The notes beneath the pieces were generated by a model, which saw only the letters and a list, made by a program, of their open reading frames with translations, was not told where the DNA came from and ran no database searches. Source: Rathayibacter sp. VKM Ac-2759 (GTDB lineage Bacteria > Actinomycetota > Actinomycetes > Actinomycetales > Microbacteriaceae). From it: DNA of 64,000 nucleotides. A program made the position numbers and the translations under genes. This document shows, one piece after another, positions 45,807-54,495 of this stretch (position 1 is its first letter; each line of letters opens with the position of its first letter). Location of the stretch: contig NZ_CP047176.1 of NCBI RefSeq assembly GCF_009834225.1, positions 1,488,001-1,552,000 on the forward strand, written 5' to 3'.

Positions 45807-47287
45807 CACTTCACCCCCTGCGTGAGCCTGGAGCTGGTGTCGAACAACTCCAGCTCGGCGGGATGCAGTTGGTGTTGGGTCACGAAGGCCCGGTCCTTGA
45901 TCCGCCACAGTCCTTGCCCGACACCTAACGAGGGGAGAAGCTTCTGCTCGGTGCCAGTGAGCCCGAGGGCCTGTGCCGTGGGGCCGAGCTGGTCGGATTC
46001 CTGCCGGTAGACGATCCTGGTCTCGGCATTCGCTAGCAGCGAGTTCGCCAAGGACCGCATCGCGGAGCCGGCATCGCCGACGTTGTCGAGGTCGCTCAGC
46101 TTGTGGAAGATCAGCATGTTCGCGATTCCGTAATGCCTAGCCAGCCGCCAGTGCGCGTCCATCCTGCGCAACAGTGCCGGATGGGACATGAGCCGCCACG
46201 CCTCGTCGTAGATGACCCAGCGTTGCCCGCCGTTGGGGTCCAACAAGGCGGATTCCATCCACGCCGAAGAGCACGTCATCAGCACGGAGATCAGGGTGCT
46301 GTTCTCGGTGACACGGGACAGGTCCAGGCTAATCATCGGAAGGGACGGGTCGAATGTCACTGTGGACGGGCCATCGAACAAGCCGGCGAGGTCACCGGCG
46401 ACCAGGCGGCGCAGGGCGTGGCCGGCGAGCCGTCCGTCATCTGCCAACCGGTCGTCGACATCGGCAGTAGGGCGGAGGATGCGGTCAACGACCATGGGCA
46501 GGATCGGCACGGTGTTCTCCCGCACCGTCTGCGTGAGTGCCAGGTCGATCGCGGTGTGCTCCAACGGCGTCAACCCGCGAGCCAGGACCGTCTCAGCCAG
46601 TGACCCAATCAAGTCGCGGCGGCGGGACGCAACGGTGATCGCCCATTGCTCATTGGACAGACCGGAGGGCCGGTGGCCCTCGTCGAGCGGGTTCAGGCGG
46701 GTGTTGAGTCCGTGGCCCAGGACGATCGCCCGACCACCGACGGCCTCCGCGACCGCGGTGTGCTCGCCCTTCGGATCGCCCGGAACGTACACCCGGCGGC
46801 CGAACGGAATGCTCCGCGTGTAGAGCGACTTCGCGAGGCTGGACTTGCCAGAACCGACGATCCCCGCGAGCACCACGTTCGGTGCGGTAATGATGCCTCG
46901 GGCGTAGAGCACCCAGGGGTCGTACACAAACGACCCTCCCGAGTAGAGGTCTTGCCCGACGAACACCCCGTCGGCGCCGAGCCCACCTTCCGCGACGAAC
47001 GGATACGCCCCCGCCAACGTCGCAGAGGTGTCCTGATGCCGAGGCAGACGGAACCTGCCAGGGGAGCGCAGCGCTGCCGGGCCGGGCTCACCCGCGGCAG
47101 GCAGGTAGGCGGTGGCTCGTCGTTCGGCGCGCTCGGCCTCCGCTTTCGCCTTCACTTCGGCGATCTCGGTACGGCGCTGTTCAGCCTGGAGGTGGGCGGC
47201 GGCCTGCCGGCGCTGCTTACGGAGCCGGCGGCGCTCGGAGGCTGGCGCGACGAGTACGGAGGTGTGCAATTGCTCGCGTTCGTTCAC
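45806..47287 (-). CDS. VirB4-like conjugation ATPase
   Basis: The 493-residue ATPase has a basic coiled-coil N-terminus (about 20-60), Walker A GIVGSGKSS (142-150), and Walker B RWVIYDEAWRLMS (about 355). The downstream RLARHYGIANMLIFHKLSDL sensor region is also present. It energises type IV secretion. It is shorter than classic VirB4 because the N-terminal half is supplied by a separate SCO6880-family protein in actinobacterial elements. GTG start overlaps the stop of the preceding gene. Confidence 0.88.
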   Translation of the reverse strand: MNEREQLHTSVLVAPASERRRLRKQRRQAAAHLQAEQRRTEIAEVKAKAEAERAERRATAYLPAAGEPGPAALRSPGRFRLPRHQDTSATLAGAYPFVAEGGLGADGVFVGQDLYSGGSFVYDPWVLYARGIITAPNVVLAGIVGSGKSSLAKSLYTRSIPFGRRVYVPGDPKGEHTAVAEAVGGRAIVLGHGLNTRLNPLDEGHRPSGLSNEQWAITVASRRRDLIGSLAETVLARGLTPLEHTAIDLALTQTVRENTVPILPMVVDRILRPTADVDDRLADDGRLAGHALRRLVAGDLAGLFDGPSTVTFDPSLPMISLDLSRVTENSTLISVLMTCSSAWMESALLDPNGGQRWVIYDEAWRLMSHPALLRRMDAHWRLARHYGIANMLIFHKLSDLDNVGDAGSAMRSLANSLLANAETRIVYRQESDQLGPTAQALGLTGTEQKLLPSLGVGQGLWRIKDRAFVTQHQLHPAELELFDTSSRLTQGVK

Positions 47288-48075
47288 AGCGACAGCTCCC
47301 GCCCAACAGAGGCGGTCCCGCCGGCAGGACCGGCGAACCAGTCCCGATCCGCCACCGGCGACGTCCGCGTCGCCTCGCGACGGTGCGTTGCACTCGATCC
47401 AGCCAGCGGCGGATCAGGCGGAACCGGGAGCGCGCGTAGCAGGCTTACGTGCCCCATCGCTCCGTTCGAAGTGAGGATGTAGTCCCCATCGGCAACCACA
47501 CGGTCCAGCGGCCCCGCCGGGGGCTCCTCGTAGACGTACCCGTTCTCCATCGCGGCTGAGGTGGTCTCGTCGCCGTAGTCGAATCTCTTCAGGTGTTCGA
47601 TCGCCGCGTCCGTGCCGTCCCGGTCGATCAGGTCGAGCACCCCATCGGCGTCTTCGCCTTGGAGGAACACGACAGAGACCCACCGCCGCGCGGCGGGCTC
47701 GCTCAGCGGCGCTCCTTCGAGGGCGGGTTCGGGGTGCCAGGCGATCTTTCCCGAGTGACCGAACGCTGCATCGAGCCGGTCGTGCACCTGATCCAGCAGA
47801 GTGCCCGCCTGGTGCAGCTCATCCGCAGAGGTCAGGGCACTTTCTGCTCCGGCAGCGTGATTGCCGGAGTCGTCGTGGGCGCGTTCGCGGTGGGTCAGAT
47901 GAGCGTCCGCGAGCTGATCGAGGACCTGTCGCAGCGACCGCACTCCGGAGATCACATCACCGAAAACGGCGTACGTGTCGGCGGGGTTGTCGAAGGTCCG
48001 GCTGGCGTGGGCGAGGCCGCGCAGCGCTTCTGATGCATCGGCGGCATCTGCGAGTGGATCGTTGAATGTCGGCAT
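47284..48075 (-). CDS. Hypothetical conjugation-operon protein
   Basis: This 263-residue protein starts MPTFNDPLADAADASEALRG with an AAGGAG site upstream. The N-terminal half (residues 15-120) is helical (TYAVFGDVISGVRSLRQVLDQLADAH), the middle has RRWVSVVFLQGEDADGVLDLIDRDG, and the C-terminus is proline/alanine rich and ends in WFAGPAGGTASVGRELSL. No family is known. It lies directly upstream of the VirB4-like gene, so a role in conjugation is inferred from position. Its 5' end faces the plus-strand CHAT gene. Confidence 0.65.
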   Translation of the reverse strand: MPTFNDPLADAADASEALRGLAHASRTFDNPADTYAVFGDVISGVRSLRQVLDQLADAHLTHRERAHDDSGNHAAGAESALTSADELHQAGTLLDQVHDRLDAAFGHSGKIAWHPEPALEGAPLSEPAARRWVSVVFLQGEDADGVLDLIDRDGTDAAIEHLKRFDYGDETTSAAMENGYVYEEPPAGPLDRVVADGDYILTSNGAMGHVSLLRALPVPPDPPLAGSSATHRREATRTSPVADRDWFAGPAGGTASVGRELSL

Positions 48076-48190
48076 TGCGAGTCTCCTTGGCATGTGGCGT
48101 GTCAAGCAGGTGCGCGGTGATGAGCCAAGGGTGTCCGTGGTCGGGCGTAGCGTGGCTACGAGTGGACGCAATGGAGCGAGGGGGAGTCAG

Positions 48191-49258
48191 ATGAGCGCGA
48201 GTCAGTACCGGGGTCAGCTTGAACGGAAACGCAAGCAGCGGATCGAGGCCGAGAAGAAGGCCGGTGAGTATCGGACGAAGGAGTCCAAGAAACGTGCCGA
48301 GGCTGCCAAGGCCCGACAGTCCGCTTCGAAGACCAAGAGCGAGACGACTGCGAAGAGCAAGCTTCGCGAAGCTGATCGCAAGGACCAGGAAGCCGAAACC
48401 GCCGGTAAGGAAGCCGGCCGGTTGCAGTCGAAGGCCGCCGGGTACTCGAAAGAAGAGTCAGCATTGCTGACCAAGCTGACGCGAGCCGAGCAGTCTGAGG
48501 CAGATGCCGCGGAGCGCCGCCGTAAACGCGAACAGCAGCAGGCGGACCGGCGGACTGCCGCCGATCGGGCAACACTGGAGTCACGAATCAGTGGAACCGA
48601 ATCAGCCGTCGACCAGGTTCTTCGCCAGCTTCCTTCCCCAAAACCGGAAAAACTTCGGGTACTGATTCTCGGGGCATCCTCGGAAGGAGACCTCCGAGTG
48701 GGAAGGGAACAGAAACGCATCCGGGCGGCCGTCGAATCCGCTTTGCACCGCGATCAGATCGAACTCGACGTCCGTCCGGCGGCGACCACCCATGACCTCC
48801 TCGACGGAATTACCAAGTTCCGCCCCCACGTGGTGCACTTCTCAGGCCATAGCAACGAGGACCTCATCGTGTTCGAGGACGAGCGGGACGCGCCGCACAC
48901 CGGCGTGATCGTCACGGCCCGCGCGTTTGCCAACGCCATCCGCGCCACCGATGAGCCGCCGCTGCTGGTGCTGTTGAACTCCTGCAAGTCCGCAGCCCAG
49001 ATCGATGACCTGGTGGACCAGGTCGTGCCGTTCGCGATCGGCATGGCCGACAGCATCGACGATGCCGACGCGATCAACTACGCGGCCCAGTTCTACGCCG
49101 CTATCGCCAACGGGCAGTCGGTCAACTCAGCCCACCTGGCCGGACAGGTCCGTCTCGAACTCGACGGACTGGACAGTGCCGATCTGCCCACGCTGGCGTG
49201 GGCAGCCGATGTCGACCCGACAACAACCATCCTCGTCAGGCCCACCGACCCCGCCTGA
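48191..49258 (+). CDS. CHAT-domain protein with coiled-coil N-terminus
   Basis: This 355-residue protein is on the opposite strand to its neighbours. Residues 5-140 are a charged coiled coil (many Lys/Glu/Ala repeats such as KKAGEYRTKESKKRAEAAK). Residues 155-350 are a CHAT caspase-like domain: RVLILGASSEGDLRVGREQK, then PHVVHFSGHSNEDLIVFED with catalytic His220, and LLVLLNSCKSAAQ with catalytic Cys265, then IGMADSIDDADAINYAAQFY. CHAT proteases are found in bacterial immunity and cell-death systems. It is a stand-alone gene here. The chosen ATG 48191 has GGGGAGTCAG upstream; a 72-codon extension is rejected because it runs antisense into the divergent gene. A cargo defence function is inferred. 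Confidence 0.8.
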   Translation: MSASQYRGQLERKRKQRIEAEKKAGEYRTKESKKRAEAAKARQSASKTKSETTAKSKLREADRKDQEAETAGKEAGRLQSKAAGYSKEESALLTKLTRAEQSEADAAERRRKREQQQADRRTAADRATLESRISGTESAVDQVLRQLPSPKPEKLRVLILGASSEGDLRVGREQKRIRAAVESALHRDQIELDVRPAATTHDLLDGITKFRPHVVHFSGHSNEDLIVFEDERDAPHTGVIVTARAFANAIRATDEPPLLVLLNSCKSAAQIDDLVDQVVPFAIGMADSIDDADAINYAAQFYAAIANGQSVNSAHLAGQVRLELDGLDSADLPTLAWAADVDPTTTILVRPTDPA

Positions 49259-49261
49259 GCT

Positions 49262-50728
49262 TCACACGGTCCGGCATAGCGGCAGTGCGGCGGCCGTGAA
49301 TGCGGCGGCCTGCTGACCGACGAGCGGTCTGGTCTCGCAGGAGGCTTGGATCGCTGCCTGTTCAATAGCCGCGACCGCGGCCTCCAGCTCGTCGACGGTG
49401 GGGGCCGAGACGCTGATGAGACCGGTGTAGCGCAGTACCCCGTGGCCCGCGGTGAGGTCGGCTTCCTGCTGGAGAACGTCCTGGTATTCGGCAGTGAGGG
49501 CGGCGTCCTCGATCTGGCCGATCTTTGCCCGCTGAGCGGCGTCGCTGATGTGCTCGACCTTCTTCTTGCGGATGTCCCGGGCAGCTTGGTCCGAGCGCAT
49601 CGGAGTGCAGATCAGTGAGAAGCTGCGTTTGATGCCGGTGGACAGCAGCACCGGCGACAGGAATCCGGGATAGACCATCGAGCGGGGCCACTCACTGATC
49701 CACAGTGTCGTGTGGTGGGCGGAGTCGGTGCGCAAGCGTGTCCAGGACTCGTTGACTGCGACCGGGCCGGCGGTGGCGAGGTTCTGTCCCAGCTCGCCGT
49801 GACGTTCGAGGGTGGCGGCGATCGCCGGGTCGTAGGCACCGCGGAGGATGACGGCGATTTGTCCGGGGGTGAGCCATCTGGACGGTGTGAGGTCGGCGGA
49901 GCGCAGCGCTGCAACGAGGGTGGACATCTCCTGGCGGAGTACGGCCGCGCCGCCGCGGATGCCGCCCCCGGCGGTCCTGATCTGCCGGGCGGCGGCTTTC
50001 ATGTCCAGTGAGAGAGACAGGGTGGTGGCGTGTCGTTCTCCGGCGGGCCCGGCGCGGTCAATGAGTTCGGCGTAGGTGGTCGCGGCCCAGGAGTCGTTGG
50101 AGATCCCGTGGGAGGCCCACCATTCGGCAAGCCCGGTCCCGGAGTCCGGAAGAGTGCGTTCGAGTACTTGCAGGGTCGCGATCCGTCCCGACCGGCAGAC
50201 CGTCGCCAGGACGCGCCCCCAGGAGGTGACGCGGCGTTCCTGCTCGCCCGGGTCGAGGAGCACGAACGCGGGATGGCTGACTTCGCAGACGACGGTAAGG
50301 GTCTGCTGGTGGGGGTCGTGAATCATCCCGGCATTCGTGTCGGGGTCGGTGTATTCGCGGAGCCGCGCCGTGTCACCAGGCAGGGCGAGAGTGCCGACCG
50401 GGCGTGGTGTCACCACGCGCCGCCGGTAGAGGAGCTGCCCGCCGGTGGAACGCCACAGCCACCAGAACGCGACCGGTAGCCATTCGACAGCGGGGCGTCC
50501 GGCGATAGGTGTCCAGGTCAGGGCGGCGGCAAGGACCCAGACGGGTGCGGTGTAGGCGAGGAGAATGCCGCCGCCGGCGTACAGTGCGCCGACGATGCTC
50601 AGGATGCCGGTGGCCAAGGTGATGAGCTGGGACAGAGACAGGCCCAGCAGCACTCCCCGGCGGGTGAGGCGGGAGAACTTCACTGGTACCAGTTCCGACG
50701 ACATGGCGCGCTCGTTCTTGGTCGTCAT
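49262..50728 (-). CDS. SCO6880-family conjugation protein
   Basis: This 488-residue protein starts MTTKNERAMSSELVPVKFSRL and has a GAAGGAG site. Two N-terminal TM helices (about 29-71, QLITLATGILSIVGALYAGG) are followed by a long soluble region (ISNDSWAATTYAELIDRAGPAGERHATTLSLSLDM, WPRSMVYPGFLSPVLL). The order and length match SCO6880-family proteins, the partner of the short VirB4-like ATPase in actinobacterial conjugation. The much longer frame extending upstream over the TrbL gene is a shadow. Confidence 0.8.
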   Translation of the reverse strand: MTTKNERAMSSELVPVKFSRLTRRGVLLGLSLSQLITLATGILSIVGALYAGGGILLAYTAPVWVLAAALTWTPIAGRPAVEWLPVAFWWLWRSTGGQLLYRRRVVTPRPVGTLALPGDTARLREYTDPDTNAGMIHDPHQQTLTVVCEVSHPAFVLLDPGEQERRVTSWGRVLATVCRSGRIATLQVLERTLPDSGTGLAEWWASHGISNDSWAATTYAELIDRAGPAGERHATTLSLSLDMKAAARQIRTAGGGIRGGAAVLRQEMSTLVAALRSADLTPSRWLTPGQIAVILRGAYDPAIAATLERHGELGQNLATAGPVAVNESWTRLRTDSAHHTTLWISEWPRSMVYPGFLSPVLLSTGIKRSFSLICTPMRSDQAARDIRKKKVEHISDAAQRAKIGQIEDAALTAEYQDVLQQEADLTAGHGVLRYTGLISVSAPTVDELEAAVAAIEQAAIQASCETRPLVGQQAAAFTAAALPLCRTV

Positions 50729-50733
50729 GGTTC

Positions 50734-52089
50734 TCACTCCTTCCCGGTCGGCTTCGGAGCCGGAGATGGGGTCTGTTTCGGTGCGGACGGTGTCTTGGGC
50801 GCCGGGGTGGATGGCGGGGGTGTCTGTGACGGTGGGGGTGTGCTGCCTGCCTGGGAGGCGGAGTCGGCGGCGGTCTCGCCGTGCCCGCCGAGCGCGGCGC
50901 CGGCTTTGGGCCCGGCGGTAGCTGCATCTTTGGCGACCTTCGCTCCGATCACTGCCGCTGCGACTGGGCCTGCTGCCGCAGCACCCGCACCGGCGGAGCT
51001 GCCGCCCGCGGCGGCAGCCTTCCCGGCTCCGGCTCCGGCAACGCCACCAGGGTCCTGGGGTGCCGTGTCCTTCGGTGGCGGCGGGGTCTTTCCACCCCCA
51101 CCGCCTCTGGAGTTGTTGCCGCCGTCGAGAATCTTCTTTGGGTCGCCGCCCTGTGGCTTCGACGGTGTAGGGATGGGCCGGTTGAGGGCGTTTTTCGCGT
51201 CCTGCTCGGACCCGATCGCGTGGTACATGTCGAAGCCCACAAAGGACAGGAACTTGTACGTCAGGTAGGGAGCGAACGCGGCCATCGCCATCAGCACGAT
51301 CCCGGCGATCGGATCGGCGACGGAAGATAGATCCCCGTCGATCGGCGCGGAGACTTGGGTGATGGCGACGAGGAACATGACGACCAGGACGAGCTTGGAG
51401 ACGATCAGGGCGATGACGAACATCGCCCATTTGCTGATCCACCCCTTCGTGGCGTCCCATGACGCACCGGAGAACGCCAGCGGCGCGAGAACGATCGCGA
51501 CCAGCAGGAGGGCTTTGCGGACGAGGAGGGAGAGCCACACGATGGCGGCGGCGGCGATGGCGAGGCCGGCGAGGAAGATCGTGATGATCGCCCCGACCCC
51601 GGGGGCGGCGATGTTGATCCCGACCAGTCCCGCAGCCAAGAGCGTGATCTTGTCTCCCATCGACTCGGTGGTCTCGCCGGCGGCTTGGACGATGCCGATG
51701 CAGAGCTGATCGACGATCTCCAAGAGCAACGCGGTCAGGGTGATGACGACGAACGATCCGAGGACGGATTTCGCCAGGCCCAGTGCCGCCCGGGACAGGG
51801 CGGTCGGATCTCGACGGATGAGGCCGGTGATGAGTTGGAGGCAGAAGAAGATCAGCATCACGAACACGGCGATGCCGAACAGGATGTTGTAGACCGCCAC
51901 ATACTCCGGCCGCGTGATATCGACCAGGGTGGTGGTGTCGAACACGGTCCAGACGGCCTCGAACAGCCAGCCCGCGGCGGCGCCCATCGCGGAGGCGAGC
52001 CAGTCGAACGGTGCAGCCACGAGGGACGCGGCGGCTTCGCCGGCCGTGTCGCAGACGGACGAGATGATGGGGACATCGCACACACCCAC
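50734..52089 (-). CDS. TrbL/VirB6-like membrane protein
   Basis: This 451-residue protein has six or more TM segments in residues 30-300 (VAVYNILFGIAVFVMLIFFCLQ, VLGSFVVITLTALLLEIVDQL, ALLLVAIVLAPLAFSGASW, WAMFVIALIVSKLVLVVMFLV) and a long Pro/Ala/Gly-rich C-terminal tail. It likely forms the inner-membrane channel of the type IV secretion system. GTG 52089 is chosen: GAGGAG lies 8 bases upstream. A start three codons earlier is possible. Only a short gap separates it from the SCO6880 gene. Confidence 0.8.
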   Translation of the reverse strand: MGVCDVPIISSVCDTAGEAAASLVAAPFDWLASAMGAAAGWLFEAVWTVFDTTTLVDITRPEYVAVYNILFGIAVFVMLIFFCLQLITGLIRRDPTALSRAALGLAKSVLGSFVVITLTALLLEIVDQLCIGIVQAAGETTESMGDKITLLAAGLVGINIAAPGVGAIITIFLAGLAIAAAAIVWLSLLVRKALLLVAIVLAPLAFSGASWDATKGWISKWAMFVIALIVSKLVLVVMFLVAITQVSAPIDGDLSSVADPIAGIVLMAMAAFAPYLTYKFLSFVGFDMYHAIGSEQDAKNALNRPIPTPSKPQGGDPKKILDGGNNSRGGGGGKTPPPPKDTAPQDPGGVAGAGAGKAAAAGGSSAGAGAAAAGPVAAAVIGAKVAKDAATAGPKAGAALGGHGETAADSASQAGSTPPPSQTPPPSTPAPKTPSAPKQTPSPAPKPTGKE

Positions 52090-52133
52090 CGCAATCACTC
52101 CTCACACATAGGGTTCGAGTCGGGTGGGTGGGG

Positions 52134-52445
52134 TCAGACCTGCTGGCCGACGTTCCAGAAGAAGTTGATGAGCGTCACCGACGCTCCGCAGATCACTGCC
52201 GCACCGCAGGAGACGAGGACGCCGACCTTTCCCCGTCCGGCGAGGTGAGGGTTGGAGGAGTTCGCGCCGAAGCCCCACACGATCGCCGAGATGATCAGCG
52301 CCAGGACGGACAGGATCAGGCCGACGGTCATGACGGCGCCGACGATGGTGCGGAGCTGTGCGATACCGGGCAGGCCGTCGCTGTTGGGATCGATGTTGAT
52401 GTCCATCGGCATGAGCGCGGGCAGGGCGGTGATGAGATCGAACAC
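52134..52445 (-). CDS. Small two-TM protein (DUF6112-like), copy 1
   Basis: This 103-residue protein starts VFDLITALPALMPMDINIDP at GTG 52445 with AGGAGG (52452-52457) 6 bases upstream. It has two TM helices (IVGAVMTVGLILSVLALIIS, about 34-55; VGVLVSCGAAVICGASVTLI, about 74-95) and ends in NVGQQV. A second, shorter member follows upstream in the operon. By layout it could be a pilin- or channel-like (VirB2/TrbC-type) subunit. The DUF name is from memory. Confidence 0.7.
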   Translation of the reverse strand: MFDLITALPALMPMDINIDPNSDGLPGIAQLRTIVGAVMTVGLILSVLALIISAIVWGFGANSSNPHLAGRGKVGVLVSCGAAVICGASVTLINFFWNVGQQV

Positions 52446-52467
52446 GGTGGGCCTCCTGACGAATGAC

Positions 52468-52485
52468 CTCCGCCCCTCGGCGGAG
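52468..52485 (-). promoter_or_regulatory. Hairpin between the two small membrane genes
   Basis: CTCCGCC (52468-52474) pairs with GGCGGAG (52479-52485) around a CCTC loop. It lies in the 128-base gap between the two paralogous small genes, just upstream of the copy 1 start. It could adjust expression of the downstream copy or mark an RNA processing site. Confidence 0.45.
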
Positions 52486-52573
52486 AACATGGATGGGTTC
52501 GTCGGTCAGGTGCGCGGCCCAACCCGTGAAGCCGCGAACACGACAGGTTCGGGACGTGGGCGGCAGGGCGTCG

Positions 52574-52840
52574 TCAGAGTTGCTGGCCGAGGGTGATGAG
52601 CCAGTTCATCCACGCGACCCCGCCGCCGGCCACGACTGTGGTCGCGAGGGCGGTCCACGCGCCGATGCGTGCCTTGGACGCAGCGGTGTGGTTGCCGTTG
52701 GCGGTAGCGATGGCCCAGATGATGGCGGAGACGATCAGCATCAACACGGCGGTGATGAGCACGAACGTCAGTAGTGCGCCGATTACTTCGCGTAGGTCGC
52801 CGATGCCGCTCAGGCCCTCGAAGTCGGGGAACACGTCCAT
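52574..52840 (-). CDS. Small two-TM protein (DUF6112-like), copy 2
   Basis: This 88-residue protein starts MDVFPDFEGLSGIGDLREV at ATG 52840. It has two TM helices (VIGALLTFVLITAVLMLIVSAIIW, about 19-42; WTALATTVVAGGGVAWMNWL, about 62-83) and ends in TLGQQL. Similarity to copy 1 (PGIAQLRTIVGAVMT against SGIGDLREVIGALLT, and the GQQ ending) shows a duplication. Role as for copy 1. A longer upstream reading frame is antisense-like and was rejected. Confidence 0.7.
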   Translation of the reverse strand: MDVFPDFEGLSGIGDLREVIGALLTFVLITAVLMLIVSAIIWAIATANGNHTAASKARIGAWTALATTVVAGGGVAWMNWLITLGQQL

Positions 52841-52845
52841 GGTCG

Positions 52846-54477
52846 TCAGCTTCCGGCCCGGACGGTGACGTGGAGGTGGTCGATGTGACGGGTGGTGATA
52901 TCGGTGCCGTGGGTGTAGTCGCGCCATCCTTCGGCGTCTCGGGCCAGGGACCAGATCTTGTTCTGCCAGATCAGGTACTCGACGCCGAGGCTTTCGGCGT
53001 GGTCCTTCATCCAGTTGGTGACCTGCCATCCGGCCTCGAGCTGCGGGGGAGTGGGTGGGGTGCCGATGGCGTTGCCGAACGTGAGATCGCACGCCCGCCC
53101 CAGAGGGTGTTCGGAAACGGTGCCCGGACGTGGCGAGTAGCAGGACCACGAGGTCTCCGGGAACGCTGCGGTGGCCTGGGTGTGGAGGTTCAGGAGGCGG
53201 GCGGTGATTTGCCCGCCGGTGGTGGGGTCGTCGACCATTCGGTCTGGGTCGCCATCGACCGGTTCCGGGTCGCCGCCGGGTGTTCCGGTGGCGGGGTCGC
53301 AGCCGGCGGGTGCGCCGGTTGCAGGCTCGGGCAGGTCGGCGGCGTTGTGGGCGTTGAGCCAGGCTGCCGGGTCGGTGTGCTGGCCGTTGGTGCCGCCGTC
53401 ACGGACCTCGAAGTGCAGATGTGGGCCGGTGGAGTTGCCGGCGGAGCCGACGTCGCCGATGTGCTGTCCGGCGGTCACGGTGTCGCCGGCGGTGACGTGG
53501 ATGCCGGTCTCCCACATGTGCGCATACGCCGTTGCGACGACTGCTCCGTCGATGTGGTGTTCGATGACGACGAGTCCGCCGTAGCCGCCGGAGAACTCGG
53601 CGACGGTCACGGTTCCGTCTGCCGCGGCGAGGATGGGAGTGCCGTCGGGGGCGGCGAAGTCAGCACCGGTATGGAACGAGTTCTCCCCGCTGATCGGGTG
53701 GACCCGGGGCCCGTAGTCCGAGGAGGGAACCCAGGTGCCCTCCGGCAGCGGGAACACCACCCGCGACGACTCCGCCGCGGTCATCACTAGTGGCGCTACT
53801 GTGCCGCCGGTCGAAGTGCCCGCAGTGGTCGTGGTGGTGGTGAGGGTGGTCAGGATGGTCTCGGCGACGGGCTCGTAGTTGCGGTACCGGTCGGGGTAAG
53901 CAGATACCTCGACGGCCTGGGCGGCTTCGCCCTTGTCCATCGACTCCCAGCCGGGGATGTCCAGCAGCCCTCGGGGACTGGGGTAGTTCGGGCCGTGTGG
54001 TCCTCCGAAGAACGCCCGCGCCTGATAGGTGGGGTCCATGAGGTCGGCGACCGTGCCCCACCCGGACTGTGGCCGCATCTGGAACAGGCCCAGCGAGTCG
54101 TGGTCGGAGCCGTCACCGTCGTTGGGGTAGTTCCCGGACTCGGGGTAGCTGCCCGTGTTGGCGAGCATGCGCAGGGTGGATTCGGTGAGCGCGGCCATCA
54201 GCGCGATCTGGAGCCCGTCCCGGGTAACCCCGTCGATGCTCGCGCCGGTCTCGATGATCGTTGCGGCGTGGGTGAGTTGCTGGTTGTTGAGGGTGAAGGT
54301 CTCTCCGTTCGCGGTGGTCACGGTCAGCGACTCGGGGATCTCGCCGATCGTGATGTCCTTCCCGGGCAGGGTGCACGCGGCTGTGGAGGCAGGGTTCATC
54401 AGGGCCCCGATCCCGACCAACGCGAACGACGGACCGAGCAGGATTAGAGCGAGAGCGGCAGTGACGAGCTTCTTCAC
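52846..54477 (-). CDS. Multidomain peptidoglycan hydrolase of the transfer system
   Basis: This 543-residue secreted protein has an N-terminal signal/TM segment (residues 3-28). A lysozyme/transglycosylase-like region follows (about 60-215, with ALTESTLRMLANTGSYPESGN and SLGLFQMRPQSGWGT). Next is an M23 LytM metallopeptidase (about 245-375: FHTGADFAAPDGTPILAAADG and STGPHLHFEVRDGG). The C-terminal domain has an SxHxxGxAxD-like motif (SEHPLGRACDLTFGN) and a final HIDHLHV, reminiscent of M15/VanY-type metallopeptidases. It likely opens the cell wall for the conjugation channel. GTG 54477 is the start. Confidence 0.85.
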   Translation of the reverse strand: MKKLVTAALALILLGPSFALVGIGALMNPASTAACTLPGKDITIGEIPESLTVTTANGETFTLNNQQLTHAATIIETGASIDGVTRDGLQIALMAALTESTLRMLANTGSYPESGNYPNDGDGSDHDSLGLFQMRPQSGWGTVADLMDPTYQARAFFGGPHGPNYPSPRGLLDIPGWESMDKGEAAQAVEVSAYPDRYRNYEPVAETILTTLTTTTTTAGTSTGGTVAPLVMTAAESSRVVFPLPEGTWVPSSDYGPRVHPISGENSFHTGADFAAPDGTPILAAADGTVTVAEFSGGYGGLVVIEHHIDGAVVATAYAHMWETGIHVTAGDTVTAGQHIGDVGSAGNSTGPHLHFEVRDGGTNGQHTDPAAWLNAHNAADLPEPATGAPAGCDPATGTPGGDPEPVDGDPDRMVDDPTTGGQITARLLNLHTQATAAFPETSWSCYSPRPGTVSEHPLGRACDLTFGNAIGTPPTPPQLEAGWQVTNWMKDHAESLGVEYLIWQNKIWSLARDAEGWRDYTHGTDITTRHIDHLHVTVRAGS

Positions 54478-54495
54478 GAGTGATTCCCCCCGGCC

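Noticed and set aside
47975..48190. 72-codon N-terminal extension of the CHAT gene
   Set aside because: It runs antisense through the start of the divergent gene. ATG 48191 has a ribosome binding site and fits the coiled-coil start.
50729..52105. Upstream part of a 947-codon minus-strand frame joined to the SCO6880 gene
   Set aside because: Its first half is an Arg/His-rich shadow of the TrbL-like gene. The real start at 50728 has a ribosome binding site.
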